Below the pieces are notes generated by a model that did no database searches, had not been told where the DNA came from, and saw only the letters and a program-made list of their open reading frames with translations. A stretch of 64,000 nucleotides of DNA, from assembly GCA_964006375.1 (NCBI GenBank), contig OZ023264.1, positions 19,239,861-19,303,860 of the forward strand. Reading direction: 5' to 3'. This document shows positions 1-10,885 of the stretch, piece after piece. The number at the start of each line of letters is the position of its first letter. The first letter of the stretch is position 1. Source of the DNA: Tillus elongatus. Lineage: Eukaryota > Arthropoda > Insecta > Coleoptera > Cleridae. A program made the position numbers and the translations under genes.

Positions 1-231
1 GCTGAATTCAGAAAAGAAAGAGTCTTCAAATGATGTAACACTCGACCCATGTTCCCTATTTAAAATATAAGGGTTGTTACCACCACCAGTAAGGGGTTGA
101 TGTGACAAAGTTGAGTTTTATGTCAAAACATTTCCCCCTCAATATTAAAATTGACGTGTTACAGCGTTTCGTTAAAAAAATAATTTCTCTGGACGCAAAT
201 CGGTCTGTTTCGTTTTCAATGCGCCACCCTG
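1..231. mobile_element. right end of a CAGGGTG mariner-like element (copy 0)
   Basis: Matches the terminal inverted repeat of the elements at 1942-3770 and 36302-37725 and ends in the inverted CAGGGTGGCGC (GCGCCACCCTG, 221-231) followed by TATATA. The rest lies left of the window. Confidence 0.7.
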
Positions 232-1018
232 TATATACCCAATACGAGTATTAATAGAAAATTATATTCAATATTACATGATAACACCACATATACCTAT
301 TATAGGTATATAACTTTCATCAATTTGAAACTGACTGTTGGCGCAAGTAAACGTCGGCCGGGCATCATTGCTGATGTCACGACTCCTTCAGATAGAGGCA
401 GTTAAGCCATCCTTCTTGTCTATAATCGTCGAGCCACAATAGACCTAAGGTCGTGGTGGAGGGACTGAAATAGCCCACTCACAATAAAATCTAATCTAAT
501 CGCCACTCCATTTTGACTCTTCCTTGCGTCTACATTCACAAAGTCCTAATGTTTGTGAAATTGTTTCCTTAGAATTTTAATTTACACAGACAAAGCTCGG
601 GAGCCATTTTTTTTTTCATTGTGTTTCCAGTACACTTTGTAGACCCACAGCTTTATATATTTGACCTAAAACAGTGTTGTTTCATACACCCAACGCATCT
701 GATAATCATTTACTCTATAAAAATGTCAACTTAATTACACATTTTCTAATACACGAACTATAGTACCTGAAAAACGGCATAACTTCGATACTTACATTCA
801 TAACTATTAACTATTTTTTAATAGAACTCATCTATTAACCTATTAAACATTAAAATTTAGATTTCTAATAATAAGAAGAATAATGTTTGTCTTGTCAAAA
901 TATTCTATTAACATGTCGGCTATTAATCTCTCACTAGTGAAATATCCATTTTGATGTCACATATAAAAATACCTTTCTAGAATAAACAACTCAATCATCC
1001 TTTTTACTATTTTTCATG

Positions 1019-1081
<63 letters not shown>

Positions 1082-1352
1082 TCTATGTAGTATAAGAGAG
1101 TATACATACACTTCTTTATAACACAACAAACAGTTTTTTGAAAAGCATTCAAATTTCAATAAACTATTATACCCTGAAGAGAAAGGTTCCTCATATTGTT
1201 AGCATTGTAAAAGTACAATTTAAACAATATTAGAATGATAAAAATTTAAATGAAAACTTTTAAACATACAGAACGCAAATTTCCAATGATTTATAAAATT
1301 TGTCTGCTTTTCAACAAAAATATACCAATAACTTCATAACAATTCAAAACAT
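232..1352. other. 3' flank of the DOK-like gene
   Basis: Apart from the TA tract at 1022-1079 I recognise no gene or mobile element. AATCTAATCTAAT at 489-501 could be the short tandem tail of an old LINE or SINE. This stretch should hold the 3' UTR. Confidence 0.3.
1022..1079. repeat. (TA)n microsatellite
   Basis: Pure TA for about 58 bases. It lacks the flanking modules seen at the other TA tracts. Confidence 0.9.
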
Positions 1353-1626
1353 TTACTTCTTACCATTCATACTCATGTAGCAACTTTCGATTTTATTTTT
1401 TAAGGTGATAACTGGTGACATAGGCATGTAGAAACTTTCGTTAAGTTGCTTTTTTGGTTTATCTATGGTTTTGGTAGGCGTCATGACAACATAGTCAGAT
1501 TCTGACGTGAAGATTTGTGATATCCGTGACAAATCTTTGGCGGGAAGAGTGTTGCACCTGTGTTTAAACTGCAAAGGGAAAATCTGTGATGTTTTCACTT
1601 CTGGCTTCTTCTTTAAGCTTTGGTTG
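1353..1626 (-). CDS. DOK-like gene exon 7 (YxxM tail, stop codon)
   Basis: Acceptor TTTCCAG, then 90 codons to the stop. Contains [16 protein letters not shown] and [14 protein letters not shown] resembles the PI3K docking repeats of insulin receptor substrates. No canonical AATAAA is visible in the next 500 bases downstream. Confidence 0.84.
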
Positions 1627-4600
1627 CTGGAAAAACAAGGCAAAAAATCAAACAAAAACATATTTACAAAATTAAATGTAAAAGTTATTTATGTGATTTG
1701 ATATGCAGATTCCCAAAATCCCACACACAAGTGATGCTTCTTTGGGAAAATGTGTTTATTTTTAGCGTTTATGTTTTACAAAATCAGTTGGTTTGCCTTA
1801 TTATTATATAGCAAAAAATGTAATTTTTAGCTAACTTTCATTAAGAAAAATTCGCTAATAGAGAGGTCATGATGAAAAGCTTTTGAAAAAATTTATTCAG
1901 ATGAGTGCGAATTTGGGTCCCTAAAACTCAAAACCAAGGCCGATTTGCGTCCAGAGATTTTTTTTAAAGAAACTCTGAAACACGTCAATTTTAATATTGA
2001 GGGCGACATGTTTTGACATAAAACTCAACTTTGTCACATCAACCCCTTAAGGGTGGTGATAACAACCCTTATATTTTAAATATGAAACATGGGTCGAGTG
2101 TTACATCATTTGAAAGCTCTTTCTTTTCTGAATTTAGCATACTAATTTTTTTGGAAGTTTTATCAACTCGTTTAAAAATTATTCACAGTTGGAGTTGCAA
2201 GAACGTATTTCATTCATTGTGATAAGAAATGCACTAATTAGTCAATTTTTTGTTAAAAAAAACTGAAAAACAAAACCAAACGTTCAAAAATGTTTATTCA
2301 GTTATGTAAGTGTTCAAATTGTTGACCACCAGCTTCCACACAAAAGTACAAATTTTGTTCAAGATGAGCTCTGACATTCTGGAGCATTTGTGGAGTTATT
2401 AGACGGCATTCTTTAACAATACGTCGTCGTAATTCTTCCAGAGACTCCGGTAGTGTTGCGTAAATTCTACTCTTTAAATGACCCCATAGAAACAAGTCTA
2501 ATGGAGTTAAATCCGGTGATCTAGGGGGCCACTCAATAGCACCTCTACGGCCAATCCATTGGTCTGGAAAGTCTCTGTTCAAAAACTCCCTAACACGTTG
2601 TGAAAAAATGCAGAGGAGCTTAATCTTGTTGAAACACTAATTGATTTTCTTGATAGCGATCATCATTTTCAACAATGTCAATTAGTAGAGGGTAAACGAT
2701 ATCTTCAAGTAACTCCAAATACGTTTCGCCACTCAAATTGCCATCGAGAAAAATTGGTCCGATTAAACAGTCTCCAAAAATGCCAGTACAGACATTTAAT
2801 TTCTGTGGAATTTGAGTGTGGATTTCGTGAAAATTTCTTGGATTATTATCTGCCCAATAACGACATTTATGACGATTGACTGTAGAGTTTAATAAAAACG
2901 TACACTCGTCTGTAAAACAGATATTGAACAGAAAGTTCCAGTTATCAGCTATCCGTGCAGTCATAACTTCACAAAACTCCAGCCACTGATCAAAATCATC
3001 TTCATTCAGTTATTGTACAAGATGAATTTTATACGGGTGAAATTTATGATGCTTCAATATTCACTGAATAGTTCTTCTTTTGATGTTTGCAACAGTGACC
3101 AATTTTCTCGTGCTCAAAGTTGGGTCTGCAGCAATTTGTTCTTAAACTTCAATCTCAGTAGTCTCATTTCTAACCGGAAATTCATGTTCAGGATCCCGTT
3201 TTTTGTTGGCTACTGAACCACTTTGTCGAAACTTTGCAACTAACTCCAAAATGTATTTTCTGTTAACATGTCTGTTCGGATGTCGTTCATTAAATAAATT
3301 TGCAGTACGGTTGGCACAATCATCGTTTTTGAAAAAAACAGTAATTATTTCAACTCTTTCTTCTACAGAATACACCATTGTGAAATTAATTTTCGGTAGT
3401 ATCAAACCGACCGATAGACTGAAATAATAAACCGCATTTCTCTCATTCCGATAAGAAATGTTCTGATAGTCAATTTTTTGTTTACTAACCAACAAAGCAC
3501 ATTTCTTATCGGAATGAGTGAAATGCGTTTCTGCATCTTCAACTGTGAATAATTTTTAAACGAGTTGATAAAACTTAAAAAAAAATTAGTATGCTGAATT
3601 CAGAAAGGAAAGAGCTTTCAAATGATGTAACACTCGACCCATATTCCCTATTTAAAATATAAGGGTTGTTATCACCACCATTAGTTGAGTTTTATGTCAA
3701 AACATGTCCCCCTCAATATTAAAATTGACGTGTTTCAGCGTTTCTTAAAAAAAAAATATTCGCTGGACGCTGGAATGTATGTATGTATGTATGTATGTAT
3801 GTATGTATGTATGTATGTATGTATGTATGTATGTATGTATGTATGTATGTATGCATCTATCCGAGCGATAACTCATAAAATACTAAACTCATTTCAATGT
3901 CAAAAATCGTGTTTGGGTGAAAACCGAGGTCAAGTTCGTTAATCAGCCTTTATGCTCAAGTTTTTCCGGTGGAAAATTGGGGAAAACTTTTTGAAAAGGC
4001 TATATTTTTGTAAGTATCAGAGTATTCCGAATGAGACTTTACATGTGGCAAGAAATAGTTCAAATAAATCTATGTTGTAAATTTTAAGTAATTTGGTACA
4101 CGATATTTAGTTTTTCCAAATTAAAAATAAAATCCCAAAGATATGCGCTGAAATGACTTAGTGGTTAAGTCCAATGCCTGACAGAGAGAGTAGTTAACTG
4201 CCACACGTAAATTAACAGGTATAAACCATACATCAACGGTAACCAAACTAAATATATATCAGATATAAAACATACTACCCGAACCAACAATCGTGAAATC
4301 TCGACCGCAATTATGGAAAATGACAGACGATATGAAATTAAAAATTTGCCAAGTGATTGTTATTTAACTGGGAGATTCAATCAATTATTAAAATACACTA
4401 TATTTGTAGCTTTATAAACGGCCTCAAATACAGTTTTAGCGGAGCTAGATATACTATGCTGTCGCATAATATAGCAGAAATGTAAACAAAATAAAGCCAA
4501 CTCTCTATAAAAATGATTCTAAAATAGTTTCTTTTATCTTTAAACTTAAACATAAAACGTCATATAAGACAGAAACAGTCTTGCGATGTGTTTCAATGGT

Positions 4601-7600
4601 AATTCTACTAATTCTGTAATTAATTCTTACATATACTTTGAATACAATACCTCGGGCATGAAGTCGATCTTTAGATATATAGATACCTGCCTCCTATGCA
4701 GAACGTTACGCGATCGACTCCAGCTCGATGAATGCATGTTTGTTTAAATGTTTTATTTTGACATTTGGAGAAACAATAGTGCACAGATTTCGTACATTTT
4801 TAACAAGCTCTCATTTTTGTTTAAAACGTCTAAATAAGTTTGTCACCTTTGAGTCTGCAATTATAATTTTGTTATTGTTGATATTGAAAAAACCGATTTG
4901 ATTAGGTTGACTAAAACGAAATCATACTGGCGATTAATAAGGAAAAATAACTGCTACGTTTATAATTTGGCAGATACTTTACTTTTATGGGTCGAAGCAA
5001 GGTAACACCACCATTAGATATTGATGAAGAAAAAATATTAGCTTACCTTTTGGAAGAAGTTTCAACTCTTCTTGGTGGTAATGGAGGGGGCTTTGGTTTA
5101 CTAGACTTTGGACTGGAATTCAATATAATATCAATAGGGTTCTCATAGATGTGGACTGATGCTCTGTGATCTTCAGAATCTTGATCTTGTTTGTTTCTAC
5201 TACTCTCATGATCTTCTGGAATTTCTTCATATATACCACTGGCCAAAGAAACACCAGATTCACGACGTGGTAAAGAACCTTTGCTGTAAGAATAACAAAT
5301 AATGGTTATGTATTTATTTGATCCAGTGGTTTCCTTTATACAACTTACGTGGTAGTTTCTTCAATGTTTGATAAGTCTTGCATGGATCCATCATTATTTT
5401 CACTACCACCAGGTGTTTTCATAAGAACCGCCATTCCTATACTAATTAAACTAGAAGCAGTCTGAAAATAAATAAGAAAATTATATTTCAGGCAAAAATA
5501 AATTATGATAATAATAACAAAACATTCTTTATTGTTCAACAATAGACATTCTTTTAGGTAAAGTCAACAATAAAATTTAAAATTATAGATAAAACAAACC
5601 AAACAAAAAGAGTACACACATTAAAAGATTCTACAGTCAATTAATCTACTCTGAAAGTTAAAATGGGAATTCTGTGAAAATAAACATTAAAAAATAAAAT
5701 GTATTACCAAAACAATCTTCCACAGAATAAACAGATTAAATAGGTACTGTATTCTGCAAATTAATGTGAACATAGGCAGATTTACGTTTATTGAAAGAAA
5801 AAAATACAACCAGTACCAGTTTATAAACTTTCTAGTATTACTCAATAGGGTACATGTCCCCCTTTCACTTGGAGAACACGTGGCAGCTTCCAAATCACAG
5901 GGAATGTTCCAGATCTAAGAATCAGTTTAAAAATTTTCTTAAGTGGAGTCAAGAAAGCATATAAGCAGTCGCACACTAAGAAGCCAGGAACTAGAAAAGG
6001 TCCACAGGACATGTTAGCCTTAATTCTCTTAGCAGCTGTAATAATTTCATCATCTGTAAAGTCATCAACAAAAAACACTGTGATGTCGCCCGAAGCCAGG
6101 CTGGCGGCTGTAGGTGATGAGGTGGAGGTGGAACCAGAACATCCCGCAAAATAAGAAGCAAAACTGTCCACTGCCTGTTGCTGGTTAGATGAATTCCCAA
6201 TAGAGAAGTTTTGACGGCGCCGAGAAGAGCAGTTCCAGAATTTTTTAGGATTAGACCTAATCTCTCTTTCAACCCTCTGAAAGTAGTTTACTCGAGAAAG
6301 ACAAATGTCCCCCTTAAGTTTTTGTCTCAGCTCCCTAAATCTATCCAGAAACTCCACATTCCCAGAGTTCTTGAACTTACACCATAATGAATATTTATAT
6401 TTGATACTAACCTTAATTTATTTAGAGAACCACGGGGGATACCTACTACATGCTCTTGGAGCAGTCATGGGAACATACAGATCAAACAAGTCGTAAATTC
6501 TGGAATAGAAAAAGTCTAGCATAGAATCAACATCCTGAAGCCCATCCATGCCATCCCAGCACAAGCCGCCAAGCTCCGCATACAATCTGAAAAATCACAT
6601 TTTCAAAAATTATATGATCTCTGCCTAGCGTTACCAACAGGGGAAGAGACCATTGAACCCCCGACCGGAACCTCTACGATTAAGTGGGGATGATGACCAT
6701 TAGGAATCACTGAAGGATTTTGGGTAGTTCGATGTTCGATTTTGAATTTCTAAGAAGTTCGACTGTGAACCTTAGACATACTATTTCAGAGGTTCTAAGC
6801 AACATATTTGCTTGCGTTCGTTCATAGTTCGGTTCGAACAAAACATGGGTTCGTACACCTCTAGTTACAATCATTTAAAGTTTTTGAAGAAGCTGGAACC
6901 ATATGGAGTCAATAATTGTATGTTAATGCTGTTAAAGAGCTACCTCGGGGACAGTTTGCCACCTATAATACCTACGAGTCAACTGAATGAATTACTGGTT
7001 CCGGGGTGCTTCAGGGATCTAACTTGGGACCGCTGTTATTTTTGTTGTTTGTAAATGATTTGGATTCCAGATTGCAAGTATTGAGACTTTTTTATGCAGA
7101 TGACTTGAAGCTATTCGTTCCAATTAGATATCTGAATAACTGCCATGTACTTCAGAGTAATCTTGACTATTTTTATAAAGGTGCTTATGAAATTAACTTA
7201 GCTTTTAAATAAAAATATTAGGTTTATCCAAAAACTCAAAACTTATCAACACCTATAAATCAACTGAAGGTAATAGTATTACTCACCTTTGTTTTGAGAG
7301 CATATCCTGAGTCATCCGATGCAAGAGATACCCTCACACCAGAGTCGTCGCTGCCCGTCTGACTCCTGAAGCACATGGGACTGTCTGGAGCACAATATCC
7401 ACTTTTGACACCGTTAGCCCCACTACTCCATAGGTCGCCTTCGCTGCGACTCAGTCTTTTAGAAGATATGAAGCCAGGATTGGCCTTTGGACGTTTACCT
7501 CTGGCCACTAGGTGATGTAATAGACGTGAGCCGTCATTACAGTGGAGGTAGAGTTGGCCAGGACCTGCAGGAAAGTCACTGGAAAGAAAGGAAAATTATG

Positions 7601-10521
7601 CTATTGTCAATCAATCAGTAACGAATTATTATGTAAAGATAACTATTTTTGTTGGAATATTAGCTATACATACTCTTTTATGGGATTATTAAGTGTACTA
7701 AGTTTGTTTAACACGTTGATTATGCAAGCATTTTCATGTAATTTCAATTAATATGACACAGGCTATAAAAGTTAAGGGACCAGGAGTGAATAGGGGTGCT
7801 GGGTGAAAAATAAAGATGAAAGGAAATATGAGCCGAGGATGCGAAAAAAAAAACCCCAGCTTAGTCGGATCTCTAAAAGCCACCTTTTCCACATTTTGCA
7901 GACGTACCTCCTTTAAACCCTGTCTACCCAGCATTCGCCCCAGGTACCATAACTTTCTTGGGAGTTGTTCCGAAGAAATTTTTCATGTGGTTTATGCATT
8001 GAGGGTGGTGATAGGCATGCAGGAGTAGAAGGAAAACAAACAGACAAACAAAAATAAAGATAACTTACCCACTGGTATGCATGACGACCACCATTTTTTC
8101 ATCCATAGAGTGTGCCGGTGCCTGAAGATGGAATTGGTGAAATTGGTACCACTTCCAGCATATTTTCTGGTCTCCTGTACATGGATCTCTAATGAAAATT
8201 TCTTGAGCATTGGTACCCAAAACACCAAACAGACCTACTAAGCCAGCTGTCCTTGAATGGATGTTGTCAACCAGTGACACTCGAAAATTTGATTCTCCAA
8301 CTTAAAAAAAATATTACAGTAGGTACAGTACTTTTTGTTATAGATAATGAAATCTTTCAGAAAGCTGATGGCGAGATCATCTGTAAAATTGCAGATAATA
8401 AAATTATTTTCGATATTTTGTGTAAATTGATTAAAAAATATACTAATAAGAGAAAAGATCACACTCAAGTCTCAGATCAGGAGAATAAGGTGGTCAAATT
8501 TTGTTCTTGCTTCATTTCCTGGATATTCCAAGCAACAATCACTATAACTTTGATCTATTTCAATAAAAATAACAAACCTCATTTTGTTTCTGCCTGGTTC
8601 ACAAAGCCAATAAAACCTAAATTAGTATGTTAGGAATACTAAAGTTGAGATTGGGAGGAATGATAAATAATTGCAACATTGAAGACTAGCATCATTTAAA
8701 AAAAAACTATCTAAATATATTTCTGTGCTCCAAATTAAATAAAATCTTAACTAACATTATTTCCAGTAAATATGCACTTGAAACCCCCACAAAGGTGGTT
8801 TCAACTGCATATTCACCTTATTTTCTGTACTGCAGTCGTAAAAAGTTTGAAAATTTTAGTTACCTACATAGACTTATAATAAAAGGAGACTCGACTATTC
8901 ATTCTAAATAGCCATTTGTTTTGTAACAACCATTAGCATAAGTGGGAAAGAGATGCAAGAGAGAGAGACCACATAACATTCCGACTCTCGACAACGTCGC
9001 AAATAATTCCGACTCGTGTTTGTTATGCCACCAGTGAAAAATTGAATCCAATTTTCCACACACCTGACACTGGCGAACCATGTTCTAATGTTTATAGATA
9101 AACTTTTCTTTAAATAACACAATTAAAACTAAAAAAATCACTAATACAAAAATTCCGACTGCTAGCAACACCGCCTAGAAGAGTTGTAAAATTGGGCGGC
9201 CGACGACTAATGACAGAAATGTTGACTGGAAGAAGTGAACAGGGTTGCCGCTTGATATTGAGATTCTAGCATTACCGCATCCTCATAAATTTTATATTTA
9301 TTATCAAGCATCAGCTCCAGCAGTTCTATTGATATACTTATTGTACCTATAGGAGACTGTTATAAATAATAGCTTCACTATGAAATAGGGACAAGACGCT
9401 TTTATTATTTAATATTATAAATTAAATGTTGTGTCATAAGCTGAAAACATTGGGCGTGAACGAACGTTTGGCAACAGTGTTAGCTAAAGCGTAGTAAAAT
9501 TATACAGTGGACCATACAATCGCCCAAATACATTAATATGTTATCAGATCTCTGATTGCTTTAAAATGTAAATAATTGTATCTCTATTCTTTATATATCT
9601 ATGGTTACCTAGTTATCACAATACCTGAAATTATTATCATGTAACATAGGTACTTCAGCGATTTGTAATTGTCCATAAATAACATAAATAAATTACAAAT
9701 TCATTTTAATTAAATTTATCAAGCAAAACATGACATTTAACAGTGACTTTAAACCTCTACTGCATGTAAACAAACAGGTTTCTAAAATATAGGTTTCAAA
9801 TTTGGCGCGCATCTAATTGCCCAGAAGGCATACATAAATAAGGCAAATAAATAAAATACTTTTAATTTTTAATTAAATCTATCAAGCAAACTGTGACATT
9901 TTATATTAACGGTGACTTTAAACGGCTACTGCATGTTTGTAAACAATGATTTGAAAAACAGGTTTTTAAAATATCCGTTTCAAATTTGGCGCGCAAGCAA
10001 TGGGCGCTCCCGCTTTTTAAATGCCAACGCTGAAGGAACTCACATGGACACTCTGAAAGCCGTTTCTTAACATTTCATACATAACATTAATTACCTGGTA
10101 AATAAGAAGCAATGCTGAGCATTCTTCTGATCGATCCCATCCATTGCTGTGAAGCGGTTTCAGAAATTCCCGATAGGAAAATCAGTGGTTTCTGATTCCT
10201 CCCTAGCCTAAACACGCCAAAAGCATACTGTTTAGTTCTCGATTCCGTCCTACAAATTGTCGCAGATCTTGGTATACTGACACAATTCAGCACTGAACCG
10301 TCTTCTGAAGACTTTAATTTCAGCTGAACACCATTATCTATTTCATCTAATCGTTTGATTTCACACCACTGCTTCTGCCATGCCTGTATACAAGAAGTTG
10401 TTTACTAACTTTGAAGTGTACACAAGAAACCGTTACTTACTTTCCATGGTGTCAGGCCTCTGCGACTTCTCGAGGATATTTTCACATCTAAATAACCATT
10501 AATTACATCACCACTGGACAT
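1353..10521 (-). CDS. DOK/IRS-family docking adaptor, PH + IRS-type PTB, seven exons, 505 aa
   Basis: Seen: exons 10441-10521, 10095-10383, 8069-8300, 7287-7578, 5349-5461, 5047-5283 and 1353-1626 all have GT..AG borders, and their lengths (81, 289, 232, 292, 113, 237, 274) join in one frame to 505 codons plus stop. The first ATG at 10521 opens directly into the PH domain (residues about 5-122). The PTB domain runs about 124-235 and includes [13 protein letters not shown]. The tail carries YEEI (354), YENP (382), PPPLPPRR (401-408), YVVM (460), YMPM (481) and YMSM (498). Family knowledge: PH-PTB adaptors bind membrane and activated receptor tyrosine kinases and, once phosphorylated, recruit SH2 proteins; YxxM recruits PI3K p85 and PxxPxR binds SH3. 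Length resembles vertebrate DOK1/2, whereas IRS/Chico proteins are about twice as long. The YxxM cluster is more IRS-like, so DOK versus short IRS is left open. No signal peptide, as expected for a cytoplasmic adaptor. Confidence 0.88.
1845..1930 (-). repeat. end module of the microsatellite-anchored repeat, inverted
   Basis: Degenerate match to the module at 36070-36175: AATTCGCTAATAGAGAGGTC, then CAGATGAGTGCGAATTTGGG. It lies 12 bases from the start of a CAGGGTG-type element, which apparently replaced or removed the TA tract. Confidence 0.5.
1942..3770 (-). mobile_element. mariner-like DNA transposon with about 290-bp TIRs, in intron 6
   Basis: Left arm 1942-2240 and right arm about 3500-3770 are inverted copies of one another (TTTGAAAGCTCTTTC on the left; CCCTCAATATTAAAATTGAC on the right). 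About 30 terminal bases including CAGGGTG are missing at both ends compared with copies 0 and 3. The right end runs straight into an (ATGT)n tract. Inserted in the last intron of the DOK-like gene, in the same orientation. Confidence 0.75.
2298..3377 (-). pseudogene. mariner-like transposase, broken
   Basis: From [18 protein letters not shown], the N-terminal helix-turn-helix region, through [16 protein letters not shown] (first catalytic Asp), VFQQD (second) and [19 protein letters not shown] (third Asp, the family's usual closing motif). Stops after TTEIEV and after IHLVQ, plus a frameshift after VFQQD, break it into three pieces (3142-3377, 2620-2964, 2298-2582). Same family as 36688-37725. 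Role when intact: TA-targeted cut-and-paste transposition. Confidence 0.75.
3775..3854. repeat. (ATGT)n microsatellite
   Basis: About 19 uninterrupted ATGT units immediately next to the truncated right arm of the mariner-like element. Confidence 0.95.
3855..5046. other. intron 6 of the DOK-like gene, remainder
   Basis: No coding sequence or recognised repeat. An A-box-like TGACTTAGTGG near 4154 and a B-box-like GATCGACTCC near 4712 are too far apart for a tRNA-type promoter. Confidence 0.3.
5047..5283 (-). CDS. DOK-like gene exon 6 (SH2 and SH3 docking motifs)
   Basis: Acceptor CTTACAG, donor GTAAGC, phases 2 to 2. Encodes IYEEIPED and HIYENPID, two tyrosine motifs in acidic context, and a proline cluster [10 protein letters not shown] fitting an SH3 ligand. 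Confidence 0.85.
5349..5461 (-). CDS. DOK-like gene exon 5 (linker)
   Basis: Acceptor TTTTCAG, donor GTAAGT, phases 0 to 2. Encodes a low-complexity linker, [19 protein letters not shown] and onward. No domain is visible. It is accepted because both junctions keep the frame. Confidence 0.78.
5842..6590 (-). pseudogene. LINE fragment: linker and N-terminal RT, in intron 4
   Basis: Minus-strand reading from [12 protein letters not shown] through PPWFSK and the linker ([24 protein letters not shown]) to RT motif 0 ([22 protein letters not shown]) and motif 1 ([17 protein letters not shown]), where it stops abruptly at 5842. It is a CR1/Jockey-type APE LINE with at least one stop, embedded in the intron between exons 4 and 5 of the DOK-like gene. 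Confidence 0.65.
6865..7212 (+). pseudogene. LINE fragment: RT palm with YADD, opposite strand
   Basis: Plus-strand reading [14 protein letters not shown], then after a frameshift [20 protein letters not shown] and [13 protein letters not shown], the RT catalytic box. It continues the RT beyond the point where 5842-6590 stops, but on the opposite strand. The two could be one insertion with a 5' inversion. Confidence 0.65.
7287..7578 (-). CDS. DOK-like gene exon 4 (end of PTB, Ser-rich linker)
   Basis: Acceptor TTTCCAG, donor GTGAGT, phases 2 to 0. Begins [20 protein letters not shown], the last PTB strand and helix. It then enters a basic and Ser-rich linker ([11 protein letters not shown]) with two SDDSG repeats, probably regulatory phosphorylation sites. 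Confidence 0.86.
7579..8068. other. intron 3 of the DOK-like gene
   Basis: No repeat or coding sequence recognised. Confidence 0.4.
8069..8300 (-). CDS. DOK-like gene exon 3 (first half of PTB domain)
   Basis: Acceptor TTTTAAG, donor GTAAGT, phases 1 to 2. Encodes [20 protein letters not shown] and GLFGVLG, then [21 protein letters not shown], the W-x-Y strand usual in IRS-type PTB domains. Confidence 0.87.
8301..9689. other. intron 2 of the DOK-like gene, main part
   Basis: A 60-codon minus-strand frame at 8899-9081 ([20 protein letters not shown]) was not accepted as coding: no homology recognised and no splice support. Nothing else seen. Confidence 0.3.
9700..10003. repeat. imperfect direct duplication with TTTGGCGCGC, 5' part of intron 2
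   Basis: Two units (about 9700-9815 and 9868-10003) share, in order, TTAAATTTATCAAGC/TTAAATCTATCAAGC, GTGACTTTAAAC, CTACTGCATG, GTTTCAAATTTGGCGCGC. Each contains TTTGGCGC, the E2F consensus. They lie within 400 bases of exon 2 in the first long intron, a frequent enhancer position. Regulation is inference. Confidence 0.5.
10095..10383 (-). CDS. DOK-like gene exon 2 (rest of PH domain)
   Basis: Acceptor TATACAG, donor GTAATT, ends in phase 1. It encodes [12 protein letters not shown] onward and finishes with [18 protein letters not shown]. The Trp in WMGSIRRM is the conserved C-terminal PH-helix tryptophan, so the domain is complete. Confidence 0.87.
10441..10521 (-). CDS. DOK-like gene exon 1 (start codon, PH beta-1)
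   Basis: Twenty-seven codons from ATG to TPWK, followed by the donor GTAAGT. Ends in phase 0. The start [14 protein letters not shown] matches the first strand of a PH domain, which supports this ATG as the true start. Confidence 0.85.
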
Positions 10522-10885
10522 TTTCATTAATAACAACCCCGCAGATTTTATATTAATTCATCAACCCCTCCCTGACGTTATCATATTACTCTACGCACGG
10601 TAAGAACCCGCCAAAGCGCATAAACAAAAGCGCACGGCCACCCGCGCTCTGTTGCCAAGCTTCTACTTACATTATTTAAAAATATTCCCTTTATAACTGC
10701 AACACAAGAAAACAAATAAAGGGACTGAAAATACAATTAAAATAGTTTCTTCTTCTAAAAAACTCTAAGTAAGGTCAAGATAAATAATCAATAAGAAATC
10801 ACTTATTTCGTCGGAAGTGCTTTTAATGCCTAATAATTCTTTCGTTTAAAATGTAAAATCATGAGAAAAATAGGTAGGTCCTACC
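10522..10885 (-). promoter_or_regulatory. upstream flank of the DOK-like gene
   Basis: Sequence between the start codon and the hAT element. It must hold the 5' UTR and proximal promoter unless an upstream non-coding exon exists. The part at 10600-10665 is more GC-rich than its surroundings (AAAGCGCACGG, CACCCGCGCTC). No TATA box is evident. The call rests on position only. Confidence 0.3.

Noticed and set aside
4140..4730. tRNA or SINE promoter (A-box-like TGACTTAGTGG and B-box-like GATCGACTCC)
   Set aside because: About 560 bases apart and no cloverleaf can be drawn.
8899..9122. Minus-strand frame with CQVCGK and HWWHNK, a possible small zinc-binding exon
   Set aside because: The spacing does not fit a known finger, no splice sites keep it in frame with the DOK-like exons, and the DOK model is complete without it.
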